Source: Corella eumyota
Lineage: Eukaryota; Chordata; Ascidiacea; Phlebobranchia; Corellidae
NCBI GenBank assembly: GCA_963082875.1
Contig: OY720100.1
Coordinates: forward strand, 10,626,591-10,690,590
Length of the DNA stretch: 64,000 nt
Direction: 5' to 3'
In this document: in pieces, positions 1 to 11,090 of the stretch
How positions within the stretch are numbered: position 1 is the stretch's first letter
Layout of the letters: each line of letters starts with the position of its first letter
Translations under genes and position numbers: made by a program
Notes under the pieces: generated by a model
Databases searched by the model: none
Seen by the model: the letters and a program-made list of their open reading frames with translations, nothing else
What the model was told of the DNA's origin: nothing

Positions 1-570
1 CTATTTAAAATGGAAAAATACTTTCCAACAGTTTTCGTTTTATCCTTTCCAACAGTTTTCGTCCCAATAACTTTCGTTCTATCCTTTCCAACAGCTTCTT
101 TTCCATCATTTCCAACAGTTTCCGTTTAATACTTTCCAACAGTTTCTGTTTTATCCTTTCCAACAATTTCCGTTTAATACTTTCCAACAGTTTCTGTTCC
201 ATCATTTCCAACAATTTCCGTTTAATACTTTCCAACAGTTTCTGTTCCATCATTTCCAACAATTTCCGTTTAATACTTTCCAACAGTTTCTGTTTTATCC
301 TTTCCAACAATTTCCGTTTAATACTTTCCAACAGTTTCTGTTCCATCATTTCCAACAATTTCCGTTTAATACTTTCCAACAGTTTCTGTTCCATCATTTC
401 CAACAATTTCCGTTTAATACTTTCCAACAGTTTTCGTTCTATCCTTTCCAACAGTTTCTGTTCCATTATTTTCAACAGTTTCTGTTTAATACTTTCCAAC
501 AGTTTCCGTTTCATCCTTTCCAACAGTTTATGTTCTATTCTTTTTAACAGCTACCATTCCTCTTCTTTCC
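1..570. repeat. 24-bp minisatellite with 48-bp higher-order period
   Basis: About 22 units of 24 bp, alternating two flavours (one containing CAGTTTCTGTTCCATCAT, the other CAATTTCCGTTTAATACT). Because 24 is a multiple of three, the minus strand stays open for 172 codons (523 to 5) and would read as octapeptides such as KLLESIKR and KLLEMMEQ, an amphipathic pattern. No splice signal, gene neighbour or non-repetitive coding sequence supports translation, so I call it satellite DNA. Confidence 0.85.
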
Positions 571-659
571 AACAGTTTCAGTGTTATTTAAAATTATTCC
601 AACAGTTTCCTTATCCAATAAAAATCCGTTTTACAAAAATCCGTTCCAACAATTTCCGC

Positions 660-835
660 TCCATAAGTTTTCATTCTATTTAATTCCGTTTCATTTGTTT
701 CCGTTTCATTTGTTTCTTTTCCATTTGCTTCCTTTCCATTTGTTTCCTTTCTATTTGTTTCGTTTCTATTTGTTTCCTTTCCATTTGTTTCGTTTCCATT
801 TGTTTCCTTTCCATTTATATCCGTTCCAACAATTT
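660..835. repeat. 15-bp minisatellite (CATTTGTTTCC type)
   Basis: About eleven imperfect 15-bp units of the form CATTTGTTTCCTTTC. The same unit appears in reverse complement at 1446-1640 and in direct orientation at 2300-2400, so the region can form long imperfect hairpins. The stretch 836-1253 between this array and the next repeat is AT-rich and holds nothing I recognise. Confidence 0.8.
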
Positions 836-1253
836 CTTTCCAATAGATTCGGCGTCCCCAAATTTTCGGCTTTAGATTTTATAAATTTATATCCTTTTTT
901 TGTAACTTTTTTGCCAGTTGAAGTTGATTTTTCACTAATATCGACCAATTTTGGACGATATTTTTGATATTTATCAACAACATCTTGAGCATCGTAGCAG
1001 TTATTTAAATTGATTATATCACTTTTTTTAAAACTTCTGTAACAAAGTTGAGTAAAATTAATAAATACATACTAATATTAATAAATACTTATATTAAAAT
1101 TACAGTAGTAATTTATTTTTATTTTACTTGTGCTAATGTCATATCATATCGCGTTCAGTTTATATATTACTCATGTTCATGTATATAAAATATTGTGGTT
1201 AATTATATCCACCTAATTTTCTAGCCTGTCTTTTTCATTTGTTTTTATTTTTA

Positions 1254-1395
1254 AAGAGATGGTGTAGTCGCAGGTTTTTTCGATATTTTAGAATTTTTCC
1301 AACTTGCACGAGGATACCATTATTTTTAAAATTGGTCAAGTAGTTTTCGAGATATCGGGATTTGAATTTAAATATTGTAAATAGGGAAAATCCTT
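1254..1395 (+). mobile_element. Truncated arm of a long-inverted-repeat DNA element
   Basis: This 140-bp block matches the outer end of the element at 51321-52733: it starts near TTTAAAGAGATGG, contains the GCACGAGGATACCAT segment and ends at the TATTGTAAATAGGG segment. Only the outer quarter of the arm is present. No coding capacity. Confidence 0.7.
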
Positions 1396-1445
1396 TTGTT
1401 TAAGTTACCTTATTTATTTGTTTAAGTTACGTTATATATAGGGAC

Positions 1446-1640
1446 GCTAGAAACTGTTGGAAAGAAACAGATGGAAAGGAAACAAATGGAAAGGAAACAA
1501 ATGGAACCAAAACAAATGGAACGGAAACAAATGGAACCGAATTAAATGGAAAGGAAACAAATGGAACTGAAACAAATAAAACTAAAATAGTTGGAACAGA
1601 AACAATTGGAACGGATACAAATGGAACGGATTTTAATGAA
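1446..1640. repeat. 15-bp minisatellite, inverted relative to 660-835
   Basis: Units of the form ATGGAAAGGAAACAA repeat about twelve times and then degrade into related GGAACGGAT-type sequence out to about 1830. It is the reverse complement of the array at 660-835. The plus-strand open frame across it (1591-2025) is repeat-derived low-complexity lysine/glutamine sequence that runs into random AT-rich DNA. Confidence 0.8.
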
Positions 1641-2084
1641 GCGGATTTCTTTGACGGATAACTTTTTGGCGGAAAAAAAATTAACGGAAACAAATGGAAA
1701 AAAACTAACAAACCGGAAACAAATGAAACGGATCTTAATTAAGCGAAGTTTTTCGACAAATAGTAGTTTAACAGAAAAAAAGAAAGCAAAAGGTAAAAAG
1801 CTTATGAAACGGATCTCAATTAACCAAAACAATTACAAATTAAGCTATAATTCTTATTACTTTAAATTATACCCCACTTTCCCTAATTTTATAATAAACT
1901 TTTTCTATTATCGTACTTGTCTGCTAAACAACTTAACTGAAATTTCTTTGGTTATTTATATTCAATTTAAATTCGCTTCATTTGTTTTCATTCTTTATTT
2001 AATTAACTTTCTTAAAATCATTTAGTTGTTTTTACTTTTTAAAAAATACGCTTTAAATTAATTATTCGTTTAAAATCCGCTTTC

Positions 2085-2400
2085 ATAAAATTATTTCCAT
2101 TTGTTTCCACTTTTTTAAAGTCTGCCTTAAAAATGATCCGTCAAAATCCGCTTTTTAAAAATCCGTTTTATTTGTTTCTACTTTTTAAAAGTCCGCCTTA
2201 AAAATTGATCCGTCAAAATCCGTTTTTTTTAAATCCGTTTCATTTGTTTTCACTTTTTAAAAGTCCGCCTTAAAAATTGATCCGTCAAAATCCGCTTTTT
2301 TGAAATCCGTTCCATTTGTTTCCGTTTCATTTGTTTCCGTTCCATTTGTTTCGTTTTCATTTGTTTTGCTTCCATTTGTTTCGTTTTCCATTTGTTTCAT
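2085..2400. repeat. ~75-bp tandem repeat x3 followed by 15-bp units
   Basis: Three copies of a ~75-bp unit carrying GTCCGCCTTAAAAATTGATC and a TCAAAATCCGC segment lie at about 2090-2310. They run into seven or so CATTTGTTTCC units at 2310-2400 in the same orientation as 660-835. Confidence 0.75.
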
Positions 2401-3253
2401 TTTATAAAACTACTAAAATAAATTATTTTTGTTTCTTTATTATATAAAAATGCTTGTTTGTTCATTAAAAATTAAAGATCATTTATAAACATTTAAAATT
2501 CGGTTTAGTATATTGTAAAATCAATGAAAGAGAAAGCGTTAAAAATTAAAATTTTTATTTGCTTATTACAAATAAACTTTTTGTTATTTATAAAAAATTA
2601 AGAATTAAAATTAATATAATGCTTTATGTAGCAAAATTAATATTTAACTTACGACAAAAACAATTTCATAGTTTTTGCACTACCTGGCTTGTGGCTTAAA
2701 CTTTTTCCTTTATATTTTACATCTGTTGGGAATCTTACACAAACCATTCGTTTTTATATGCAATCACTTAGCATTGTTAAGGTTTTTTTACATTGATGTT
2801 TGAAATTACCAAACTGAAGCAAAGTTGTGCTTACAGGATTTTACCAATAAGTATATAATGTCAAGATTTTTTTACATTGATGTTTAAAAATAGCAAACCA
2901 ATGCATAGGTGTGCTTACATGATTCCTTACTTAGTATATTAAGTCTCAGGCAAACAAACAATTAACTTTATCGAGAAAGTATTAAAAATTAACAACAATT
3001 CTGGAAAGCATTTCCAATTTAAAACTAAATAAAACAACTATAAGTTTAAGAGTTGCATAAGTGTACAACTAAACAAAAAGTTTTCGCTAATTCGAGTTAA
3101 GAAAACTAGTTACTCTTTATTATTCAAATCAAATTTCCATGACTAAAGCAAAATTTAAAAACCAAAACAAAAATTGGTGCTACATTATTAATGTCTATTC
3201 AATACAGATTACTTAGAAATGTGTTATGTTGGGTAAAAACTTAAGAATTAGAT
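2401..3253. other. AT-rich stretch with an ~85-bp duplication
   Basis: No gene seen. A diverged tandem pair lies at about 2783-2860 and 2866-2945, each copy carrying TTTTTTTACATTGATGTTT and a later GTGCTTACA segment. The rest looks like simple AT-rich intergenic DNA. Confidence 0.5.
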
Positions 3254-3652
3254 TTATTTTTCTCCTCCCCAGGGATTATGACCAGGTCTTATTATTGGGT
3301 CTTCACCATTTGGAGGAATTTCCTGGAAACTATTACAATGTGGTTCCTTGCAACAAAAGAAACAAGTTCGATGCTAAAACATTTATAAAAAAACATAAAA
3401 TAATAAAATGAAACTTTAAAAGTGTCTGCTTTAAATTTTATAATTAACGTTCTTACTTACAGCTTGGAAGTATTCTTTTAGCTTAAAGATAGTACTACCT
3501 GATAGTTTAAGTATTCTTTTAGCTTAAAAATAGTACTACCTGATAGTTTAACATGAAATATAATTACCTCTTTGTCAATAAAAGATTGTCCATAACAGGA
3601 ATCTTAGTTACTGGCCATATTACTCTTACAAGCTTTGGTTTGTTTGCACGAT
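3254..3652 (-). CDS. Unrecognised gene, last three exons
   Basis: Three exons join in phase on the minus strand: 3652-3568 (donor AAAGAG|GTAATT), 3494-3461 (acceptor GGTAG|, donor AAGCT|GTAAGT) and 3373-3254 (acceptor TTTTAG|, stop TAA). The reading is basic, then rich in Cys, Pro and Gly: an RANKPKLVRVIWPVTKIPV segment, TIFKLKEYFQ, then HRTCFFCCKEPHC and a PPNGEDPIIRPGHNPWGGEK end. I do not recognise the family. Support is the phase-consistent splice sites and a non-random composition. The BEL element begins 18 bp upstream of the first of these exons, so earlier exons should lie beyond 11090; a possible short piece (ATG TCG TGT... with an acceptor-like TTTTTAG before it) lies at about 11133-11100 but is unproven. 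The longest plus-strand frame here (3226-3411) is the antisense of the last exon. Confidence 0.45.
3469..3550. repeat. 41-bp tandem duplication across an exon and its acceptor
   Basis: Two 41-bp copies (3469-3509, 3510-3550) differ at one base. On the minus strand each holds the GGTAG acceptor and the start of the small 34-nt exon, so the gene above carries a partial extra copy of that exon lacking the donor. Confidence 0.8.
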
Positions 3653-3670
3653 CTATAACTTGATTATTCA

Positions 3671-4213
3671 TGTTAAGTCCATTTATATGAAAAACCAATT
3701 TATATTTTCCATTAACTTTAAATGCAATTTTACACTCAGTTGGACACCATTAGCCGCCTTTGTGCGTTTCTTTTTTGTATCGCCTTATCGCCTGGTCATT
3801 TAAGTTTTTCCTTTTTTCCAACGTTCTTAGCAAGTCACGTGATTTTTTTTTTCGTGTGGTAACTTGGAATGATTTCGGAATTATATTTTAGTACGTCATA
3901 TATTTTAGAATACGATTCGCCCTGTTCTAACAATTCATAAATGGTCTTTAGTTAGTTTTTGTTAAAAGTAATATCGATTTGTAAGTGTTAAGCCAGTATT
4001 GTTTTTGTTAATTGTTTTTCTTGTGTACCGAATTTGAATACATTGTAGAGTATTTCAATTGTTGTTTCAGTCGAGTTAGAGAGTTGCAAATTTTGGGCCC
4101 ATTATCGGCATTATTTTTATATTAACTGGGATCAATCTGTGATCAAGGGGCGTATTTTATTCTTCGATCAACCTATTGTTGTTCACGTGGGGTAAGGTTA
4201 GATAAACCCTACA
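3671..4213 (+). repeat. 5' LTR of the BEL/Pao element
   Basis: 543 bp, TG...CA ends, nearly identical to 10497-11090. It lacks two short segments present in the 3' copy, near the TCACGTGA motif and near the ATATCGATTTG motif. Its first ~65 bp, read on the minus strand, stay open and in frame with the host exon next to it (see findings). Confidence 0.93.
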
Positions 4214-7200
4214 TTTCGATTTATGAATTGTATGACATTTTGGTCATAGCAGTATAGTTAGTTAGATTTGTCAGTTTGTAGATTGTTTGACATAAGATCA
4301 AGTTTGGATCTATAAATTGGGATAAATAATTTTAAAAGAATTTATTGGATTTACAAGTAAAAAATGAGTTTGGAACCAAGTACCAGCGGTCAAGCTTCGA
4401 CATCGAAGCCCGTCGAAGAACCGAGTGTCGATCCAAAGTCTGCCCGGAAAATTGATTTGGCAAGTTTTACCCGAATTGAGAACCAGCTTCTCAAAGAAAT
4501 AAATGCACAGAAGGAGGCGAAGCTGGTCACTGGATGCAAAGCAGTTTTCGACACCGCCTACGATAAATGTTTACCGGCGTGCCACGAATTTTTGGCTGTT
4601 CAAGCAGAAGATGAAAAGCCAAAGGCACAGGCTAAAATTGATGAAGTTAAAAGTCGATATATGGCAATGAACGAAAGATATCAACATTTTCTTTTGTTAT
4701 GTGTTACCTTTTCTCCATCAATGTTACCTTTTCTCCATCAATATTCAGTATCTGGGTCTCGCCATTCCGGATCTGTTTGCTCGCAAAGAAGCAGAGATAG
4801 CGTCGAAGCGCTCAAGGTTCAAGCCGAACAAATACAAAAGGAAGCTGAATTGAGTTTACGTCAGCTTGAAACACAAAAGCAACAAGAAGAGGAAGATTCA
4901 GAGGAAGAAGTCCGCGAAGCTGAAGCCAAAGCTCGTGAAGCAGAAGCTAAGGCTCGCAGGAAAAGGCGCACTGCGGCCTTCAAAAGCATGGATGCGAAAA
5001 TTGAGCTGGAAAAGGAGGTTTTCAGGGCTCAGTCCAAAGTTCTTGAAGCCGAAGCCGAATTAGCGGGCAGCATATTTGGATCCGACGAAATGGAGGAAAG
5101 GCCATCTATTTCGCTTCGACAATTTGCTCCACCAGCTGCCTTGGAAATTGACGAAGTAATTAACACTTTAACTCTATTGCTCAAACGGAGTGACCCGAAA
5201 CCTGCTTTAGTTTCACAAACGGGGCCGGCATATGAGTCATTGCCAATTGTAAAAGATGTCCAACAAAGTGCCACCCGTAGCCAATATATGCCAAGCTACC
5301 TTGCGCAAGATGCCACGTTGCCAAGAATTACGATAGACAAGTTTGATGGCGACATTCTGGAGTATGATTCTTTCATCAAGCAGTTTGATGAATTTATTGG
5401 TAGTAAAATATCGGATGACGGCGCAAAATTACAGTTTTTGTTGAAATACTGCACTGGCGAGGCTTTTGAGGCAATTAAAGGTTGCAAAGTTATACGTAAC
5501 CGAACGGAGGCCTACAAAGAGGCGAGGTCGAGACTTGATGAAAAGTTTCGCGCCAGTGATTTAATCATGGAGGCGGCAATGGAAACCATACTAATTGGGC
5601 CTCCTATATCTGAGTCAGACTCCAACGCTTGGAATAAATTGGCAGACAACATATATTACTGCAGCTGTACTTTGAATGCGGGAGGCTATGAGTCCGAATT
5701 AAACAGCCGTGAAACGATAAGCAAAGTTTATCGACGATTACCCGAACACGTGCGGCGTGATTTTATTAAAATCTCAAAAGATAAAGAACGAACTGGTGGA
5801 AAAACAACCTTCGATGATTTATTGCAGTTTGCAAAGGGATTTGGCCCGGTCATCAAGGCATTACTACCAGCGCATTCATTTTGAGCAATGTGATAAGAAA
5901 TGTTCTGACATGAAAGGGAGGCGATTTCAATCGAAATCAAATCGGCCTGCCAGCAAAAGTTTTAATGTTAAGGAGAAAAGTACGGCGGCATTATCGATTG
6001 TATGCTGTCCTTTGTGTAAGAAAGAACACCAGCTGTGGCGCTGCTAAATCTTCAAAACGAAAACGACCATCGATCGATACGATTTCGTGAAAAATAAAAG
6101 GTTGTGTTTCAATTGCTTAAAAGCAGGCCACATAAATAACAATTGTCCTACAACAATGGCCTGCAAGACATGTAGCAAAAGACACCACACTTTGCTACAT
6201 TATAACAAACCACAACTGCAGGAAAACCCAAGCGCACCTACAAATAACGGGAACACTTATGAAAGAGCTGTCACCGCTTGCGGCACACAAAAACGAAAAA
6301 ATGTTAAACGGTTTAAGGTGCTTCCAGTAAAAGTTTGGGGCAGCGACCCAAACAAAGCCGTCCAGACTTACGCATTTTTGGACGATGGTTCCGATACCAG
6401 TATGTGTACCGGAAAGTTAGCCTGTCAATTGGGGCTTAAGAAAGTCGAGCGTCATATATAGCTATTTACAGCAAATTCATTGACTGAGTATGATACTATT
6501 GTCAAAGGTATGCATATTCAAGGTATTAACGAGCCTGAATCGTTTAATGTAAGCGAACTTATTGTTTTAAACGACTTAGTTGATGTAAGCGAGAGCATAC
6601 CCACTGAAGATGTAGCAAACCGCTATGCGCATCTTAGAGATCTAAAGTTTCCGAAACTTAAGAACGCGAAAATTGAATTACTTCTGGGTAACAATGTGCA
6701 TGAAGCCTTTAGATTGAAGGAGAAACGTGTGGGTGAACCTGGTCAGCCATTCGGCTTGCATACAGCGCTTGGCTGGACATTATTTGGTTCAGACTACTCA
6801 ATAAGGTCAGATAACAACGCACGAAAAATTAATTTTCTACACAGCTTAGATGACATTGACGCTTCTTGTAAGTTATTGGTTAATGCATTTAATCAAGACT
6901 TTAAGGATTTAAACGACGTTCAACGCAATAAGGCATCCATAGAGGACAAAAGGGCTTTAGGAATATTGGAATCGACCGTTGCAAAGGTTGACAGTCATTA
7001 CCAGATGGGATTACCGTGGAAGGACGATTTTGCAAGACCGTCATACAATCGGAAAATGGCTGAACGTAGGCTTCAGCACTTAAAGAAGAAATTACTGGCT
7101 AACCCTGAACTTTTTTCCAGGTATAGGGATAAGGTTACTGAATATGTAAATAGTCGCCATGCCACAATGATTCTAGATGGTGAATTTAGGAATTTAAGTA

Positions 7201-10200
7201 GCTTTAAAAATTATTAACCTCATCATTTTACAGGGCCTAAATTTCATATTGTTTTTGATTGTGCTGCTAAACATTTAGGCCTATCTCTTAACGACTATTT
7301 GTTACAGGGGCCTGATTTAACTAATAACCTGGTTGGCGTGCTTTTGCGCTTTCGCCAGGAAAAAATCGCTTTAGTAGCGGATATAAAGGGTATGTTTCAT
7401 CAGGTGTTTGTTGATCCCAATGATCGGGATGCCTTCAGGTTCTTGTGGTGGCCAGAAAACGACCTGTCGCGAACTCCAGTTGATTACCGCATGAACGTTT
7501 ACATTTTTGGAGCGACGTCATCGCCGAGTTGCGCTGCATTCGCATTACGTAAGACAGCCGACGACAACCTGACCGGTGCAAACAAACAAACCCTGAGTAC
7601 CGTAAGGCAAAAATTTTATGTTGATGATATGCTAAAATCGTGTAGTAGTGTAAATAAAGCCTTGCATTTGTTACATGATATTCAACCGCTTCTTAAAAAC
7701 GGCGGCTACCATTTAACTAAGTTTATTAGTAACGACAAAACTATACTTGCGTCTGTTCCTTCTGCAGAGTTGGCATCGTCAACGTTAAATTTTGATTTAT
7801 ATGAGTTGCCAACTGAACGTGCGTTAGGTGTTTATTGGGACACCGCCCTTGATTGTTTTAAGGTGAAGGTAAACGTTCAATTAAAACCTTCCACTAGACG
7901 TGATATTCTTTCTATGGTATGTCAGGTCTATGACCCACTGGGCTTTGCCTAACCATTCATTTTACCTGCACGTAAATTACTGCAGGAAGCATGCAATTGA
8001 CAAGTAACGATCTTTTACCCAACAGTCATATCACTAAAGGGGAAGCATGGTTACGTAATCTAACCCTTTTAGAGCGCATTAGCGTTCCTAGATGCCTTAA
8101 GTCTTCTTTGAGCATGTTAAAAAGTATTCAGCTGCACACGTTTTGTGATGCAAGCAGTCTAGGCTATGGAACCGTTAGTTATTTTCGTGTTGTTGATTTG
8201 CATGATGTGATTTTATGTTCTTTTGTTATGGGCAAGTCCCGTGTTTCACCTTTGAAACCTGTAAGCACGCCGAGACTTGAGCTTACGGCAGCTGTTATTG
8301 CCGTAAAACTAAGCACGGTAATTCAGCAAGAGCTTGAGTATAAGCTGGACGACGTTTTCTACTGGACGGATTCAACGACGGTGCTTCAATACATTCTTAA
8401 TACGTCAACACGATTTCACACTTTCGTTGCCAATAGATTGGAATTTATTCACGGTCTTTCTAAGCCATGTCAATGGAGACACGTTGACACCAAACGTAAC
8501 CCGGCTGACATAGCATCTCGAGGTCTTATGCCAGACAAAGTAAATAAGGCCGAAATTTGGTTTAATGGCCCGCAGTTTTTGGGTCAAGTTGTTAATGAAT
8601 GGCCCGCTCGCCCACAAGTTTTACCACCGCTTTCCAACGACGATCCTGAGTTAAAACAAGAACCAGAAAAGTGCAACTTTGCAAAAGAAAGTACCAGCAC
8701 TGGCATTGGGCGCCTTTTTTCTCGCTATTCATCTTTTTCCCGATTACAACGTTGCGTGGCGTGGCTTCTTCGCTATAAGCAATACCTGAGGTGGAAGGCT
8801 GAAACTCGAAATTTAGCAGAGAGTTCAACTTCCGTCAACACCAATTTCCTTAGTTGTTAGGAGATAGATGCTGCCACTACTGCTATTGTATATGCTGTTC
8901 AGCACGAAGTTTTTCCTGAGGTTATTAAGTTGCTTTCTAACCATGAGAACTTAATGAGTAAAGGAGAACTTCGCAAGTCAAAGGTTCTCAGTTCATTGCA
9001 AAAGTTGTCTCCCATTTTGGTCAACAATGTAATGTATGTTGGAGGAAGATTACAAAAGTCTTTGATTAATAGAAATGCAAAGCATTAGATGATCTTGCCT
9101 TCAGACCACCCTGTTACTGCCTTAATTATTTCATCTCATCACATACGCCAAGGTCATTCCGGAACCTTGCATGTGTTAGCCTCTATCCGGGAAAGTTTTT
9201 GGATTTTGCGTGGCCAGGCAGCAGTTCGAAAGGTACTACGAAACTGCAGACAATGTAGACGATGGAACGCAAAAATTGGAGAACAAATGGTGGCTGCATT
9301 ACCCTCATCAAGAGTTACTGCCAACAAGCCACCATTTACATGTGTTGGTGTCGATTATATGGGCCCCATACCTGTCAAGCTAGGACGGAGCCAAGTTAAG
9401 CGCTATGCTTGTGTTTTTACCTGTATGACCACCAGAGCAGTTCATATTGAGGTTGCGCAGTCGCTAGAAACAAGTGGCTTCATCGATGCATACAGACGGT
9501 TCATTGCAAGAAGGTCAACACCAAAGCAGATATTTAGCGACAATGGCACTAATTTTGTCGGTGCCGAACATGAACTTCGTATGGGTATACGAAAATGGAA
9601 TAAAAAACAAATGCACGATGTCATGTTGCAAAATGAAATAGATTAGAGATTTAATCCCCCTGCTGCAAGCCATCAAGGCGGAATATGGGAGCGTATAATA
9701 AGAACTGTTCGAAAAATTATACGTTCAATCACCGGTGAACGAGTTCTTGACGATTACGGTCTCATGACATTGCTCACTGAAGTAGAAAGGATTTTGAATA
9801 CCCGACCTTTAACCCCCATTAGTGATGATCCACGAGACTTGGAAACGCTCTCTCCAGTATGATTTTAAAAGCAGCAATCGATATGTCATTGCCCCCTGGA
9901 GAATTTATAAAAGCGGATGGGTATAAAAAATCATGGCGCCTGACCCAACTAGCCGTCGATCAATTCTGGACGCGATGGCTAAAAAAATATTTGCCGCTTC
10001 TACAATTACGACAAAAATGGCTTCGGCCCGTGAGAAATTTTGCTGTTGGTGACGTAGTGTTGATTGTGGATGACACAACTAAGAGGGGATACTGGCCGAA
10101 GGGAATTATAGAACAATGTCAAAGTGACTGTAACGGACTTGTACGACGCGTGCGTGTAAAAACCACCACAACGGTTCTTTGGCGGGACATTCGAAAGCTG

Positions 10201-10496
10201 TGCCTTCTCGAAGCGCAGCAATGACTTATAACGCGTTTTTTTCTTTCATTCATTATTGCATGTATTGTTATCATTTCACCTCATGTCACTTATGTGAACT
10301 TATGAATTTTCTTGCCCTTTGATGTGTCCGTGTATTATTGTAATGTAATGTTTTCTTTTTTGACGTTTTATTCCACGTCATACTGTTTGCTGCATGTTCG
10401 CAGTGTATATTGGTTTCGTTTTTTATATAATGTACTTTGTTTATTGTGAAATGACTTCGTATATTTTGTTGTTTACTCGGTCATTTGGGGCCGGAA

Positions 10497-11090
10497 TGTT
10501 AAGTCCATTTATATGAAAAACCAATTTATATTTTAAATTAACTTTAAATGCAATTTTACACTTAGTTGGACACCATTAGCCGCCTTTGTGCGTTTCTTTT
10601 TTGTATCGCCTTATCGCCTGGTCATTTAAGTTTTTCCTTTTTTCCAACGTTCTTAGGAAGTCACGTGATTTGTGTTTCGCCTTTTCTGTGTTATATTTTT
10701 CGTGTGGTAACTTGGAATGATTTCGGAATTATATTTTAGTACGTCATATATTTTAGAATACGATTCGCCCTGTTCTAACAATTCATAAATGGTCTTTAGT
10801 TAGTTTTTGTTATTATATCGATTAATATCGATTTGTAAGTGAAAAGTAATATCGATTTGTAAGTGTTAAGCCAGTATTGTTTTTGTTAATTGTTTTTCTT
10901 GTGTACCGAATTTGAATACATTGTAGAGTATTTCAATTGTTGTTTCAGTCGAGTTAGAGAGTTGCAATTCTGGACCCATTATCGGCATTATTTTTATATT
11001 AACTGGGATCAATCTGTGATCAAGGGGCGTATTTTATTCTCCGATCAACCTATTGTTGTTCACGTGGGGTAAGGTTAGATAAACCCTACA
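10497..11090 (+). repeat. 3' LTR of the BEL/Pao element
   Basis: 594 bp, directly after the purine tract. It carries the TCACGTGA palindrome also present in the 5' LTR and a short internal duplication around ATATCGATTTGTAAGTG. The sequence between the integrase end (about 10.22 kb) and this LTR is non-coding. Confidence 0.93.

Larger units (their letters stand above)
3671..11090 (+). mobile_element. BEL/Pao LTR retrotransposon (fossil copy)
   Basis: A 7.4-kb element bounded by direct LTRs that begin TGTTAAG and end CCCTACA, with flanking bases ATTCA and ATTTA as a possible 5-bp target duplication (4 of 5 match). Parts in order, in rough positions: gag with a coiled, acidic N-terminal half (4.4-5.9 kb), a CCHC zinc knuckle plus a second Cys/His motif (6.1-6.2 kb), an aspartic protease with a DDGSDTS active site (6.4 kb), reverse transcriptase with YVDDM (6.9-7.9 kb), RNase H (8.1-8.6 kb), and an integrase with an HHCC zinc module and DDE core (9.1-9.9 kb) plus its C-terminal part (to 10.2 kb). 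The order protease-RT-RNase H-integrase and the zinc knuckles fit BEL/Pao. A purine-rich tract (TTTGGGGCCGGAA) precedes the 3' LTR. The copy is broken, with about eight interruptions of the coding region. The LTRs differ by about eight substitutions in ~540 aligned bases plus two indels, so it is a fairly recent insertion. No primer-binding site was identified with confidence. Confidence 0.93.

Noticed and set aside
1-570. CRISPR-like regular repeats
   Set aside because: Units are contiguous 24-bp copies without unique spacers; this is a minisatellite in a eukaryotic setting.
3226-3411. Plus-strand open frame of 61 codons
   Set aside because: It is the antisense of a minus-strand terminal exon with good splice signals and no support of its own.
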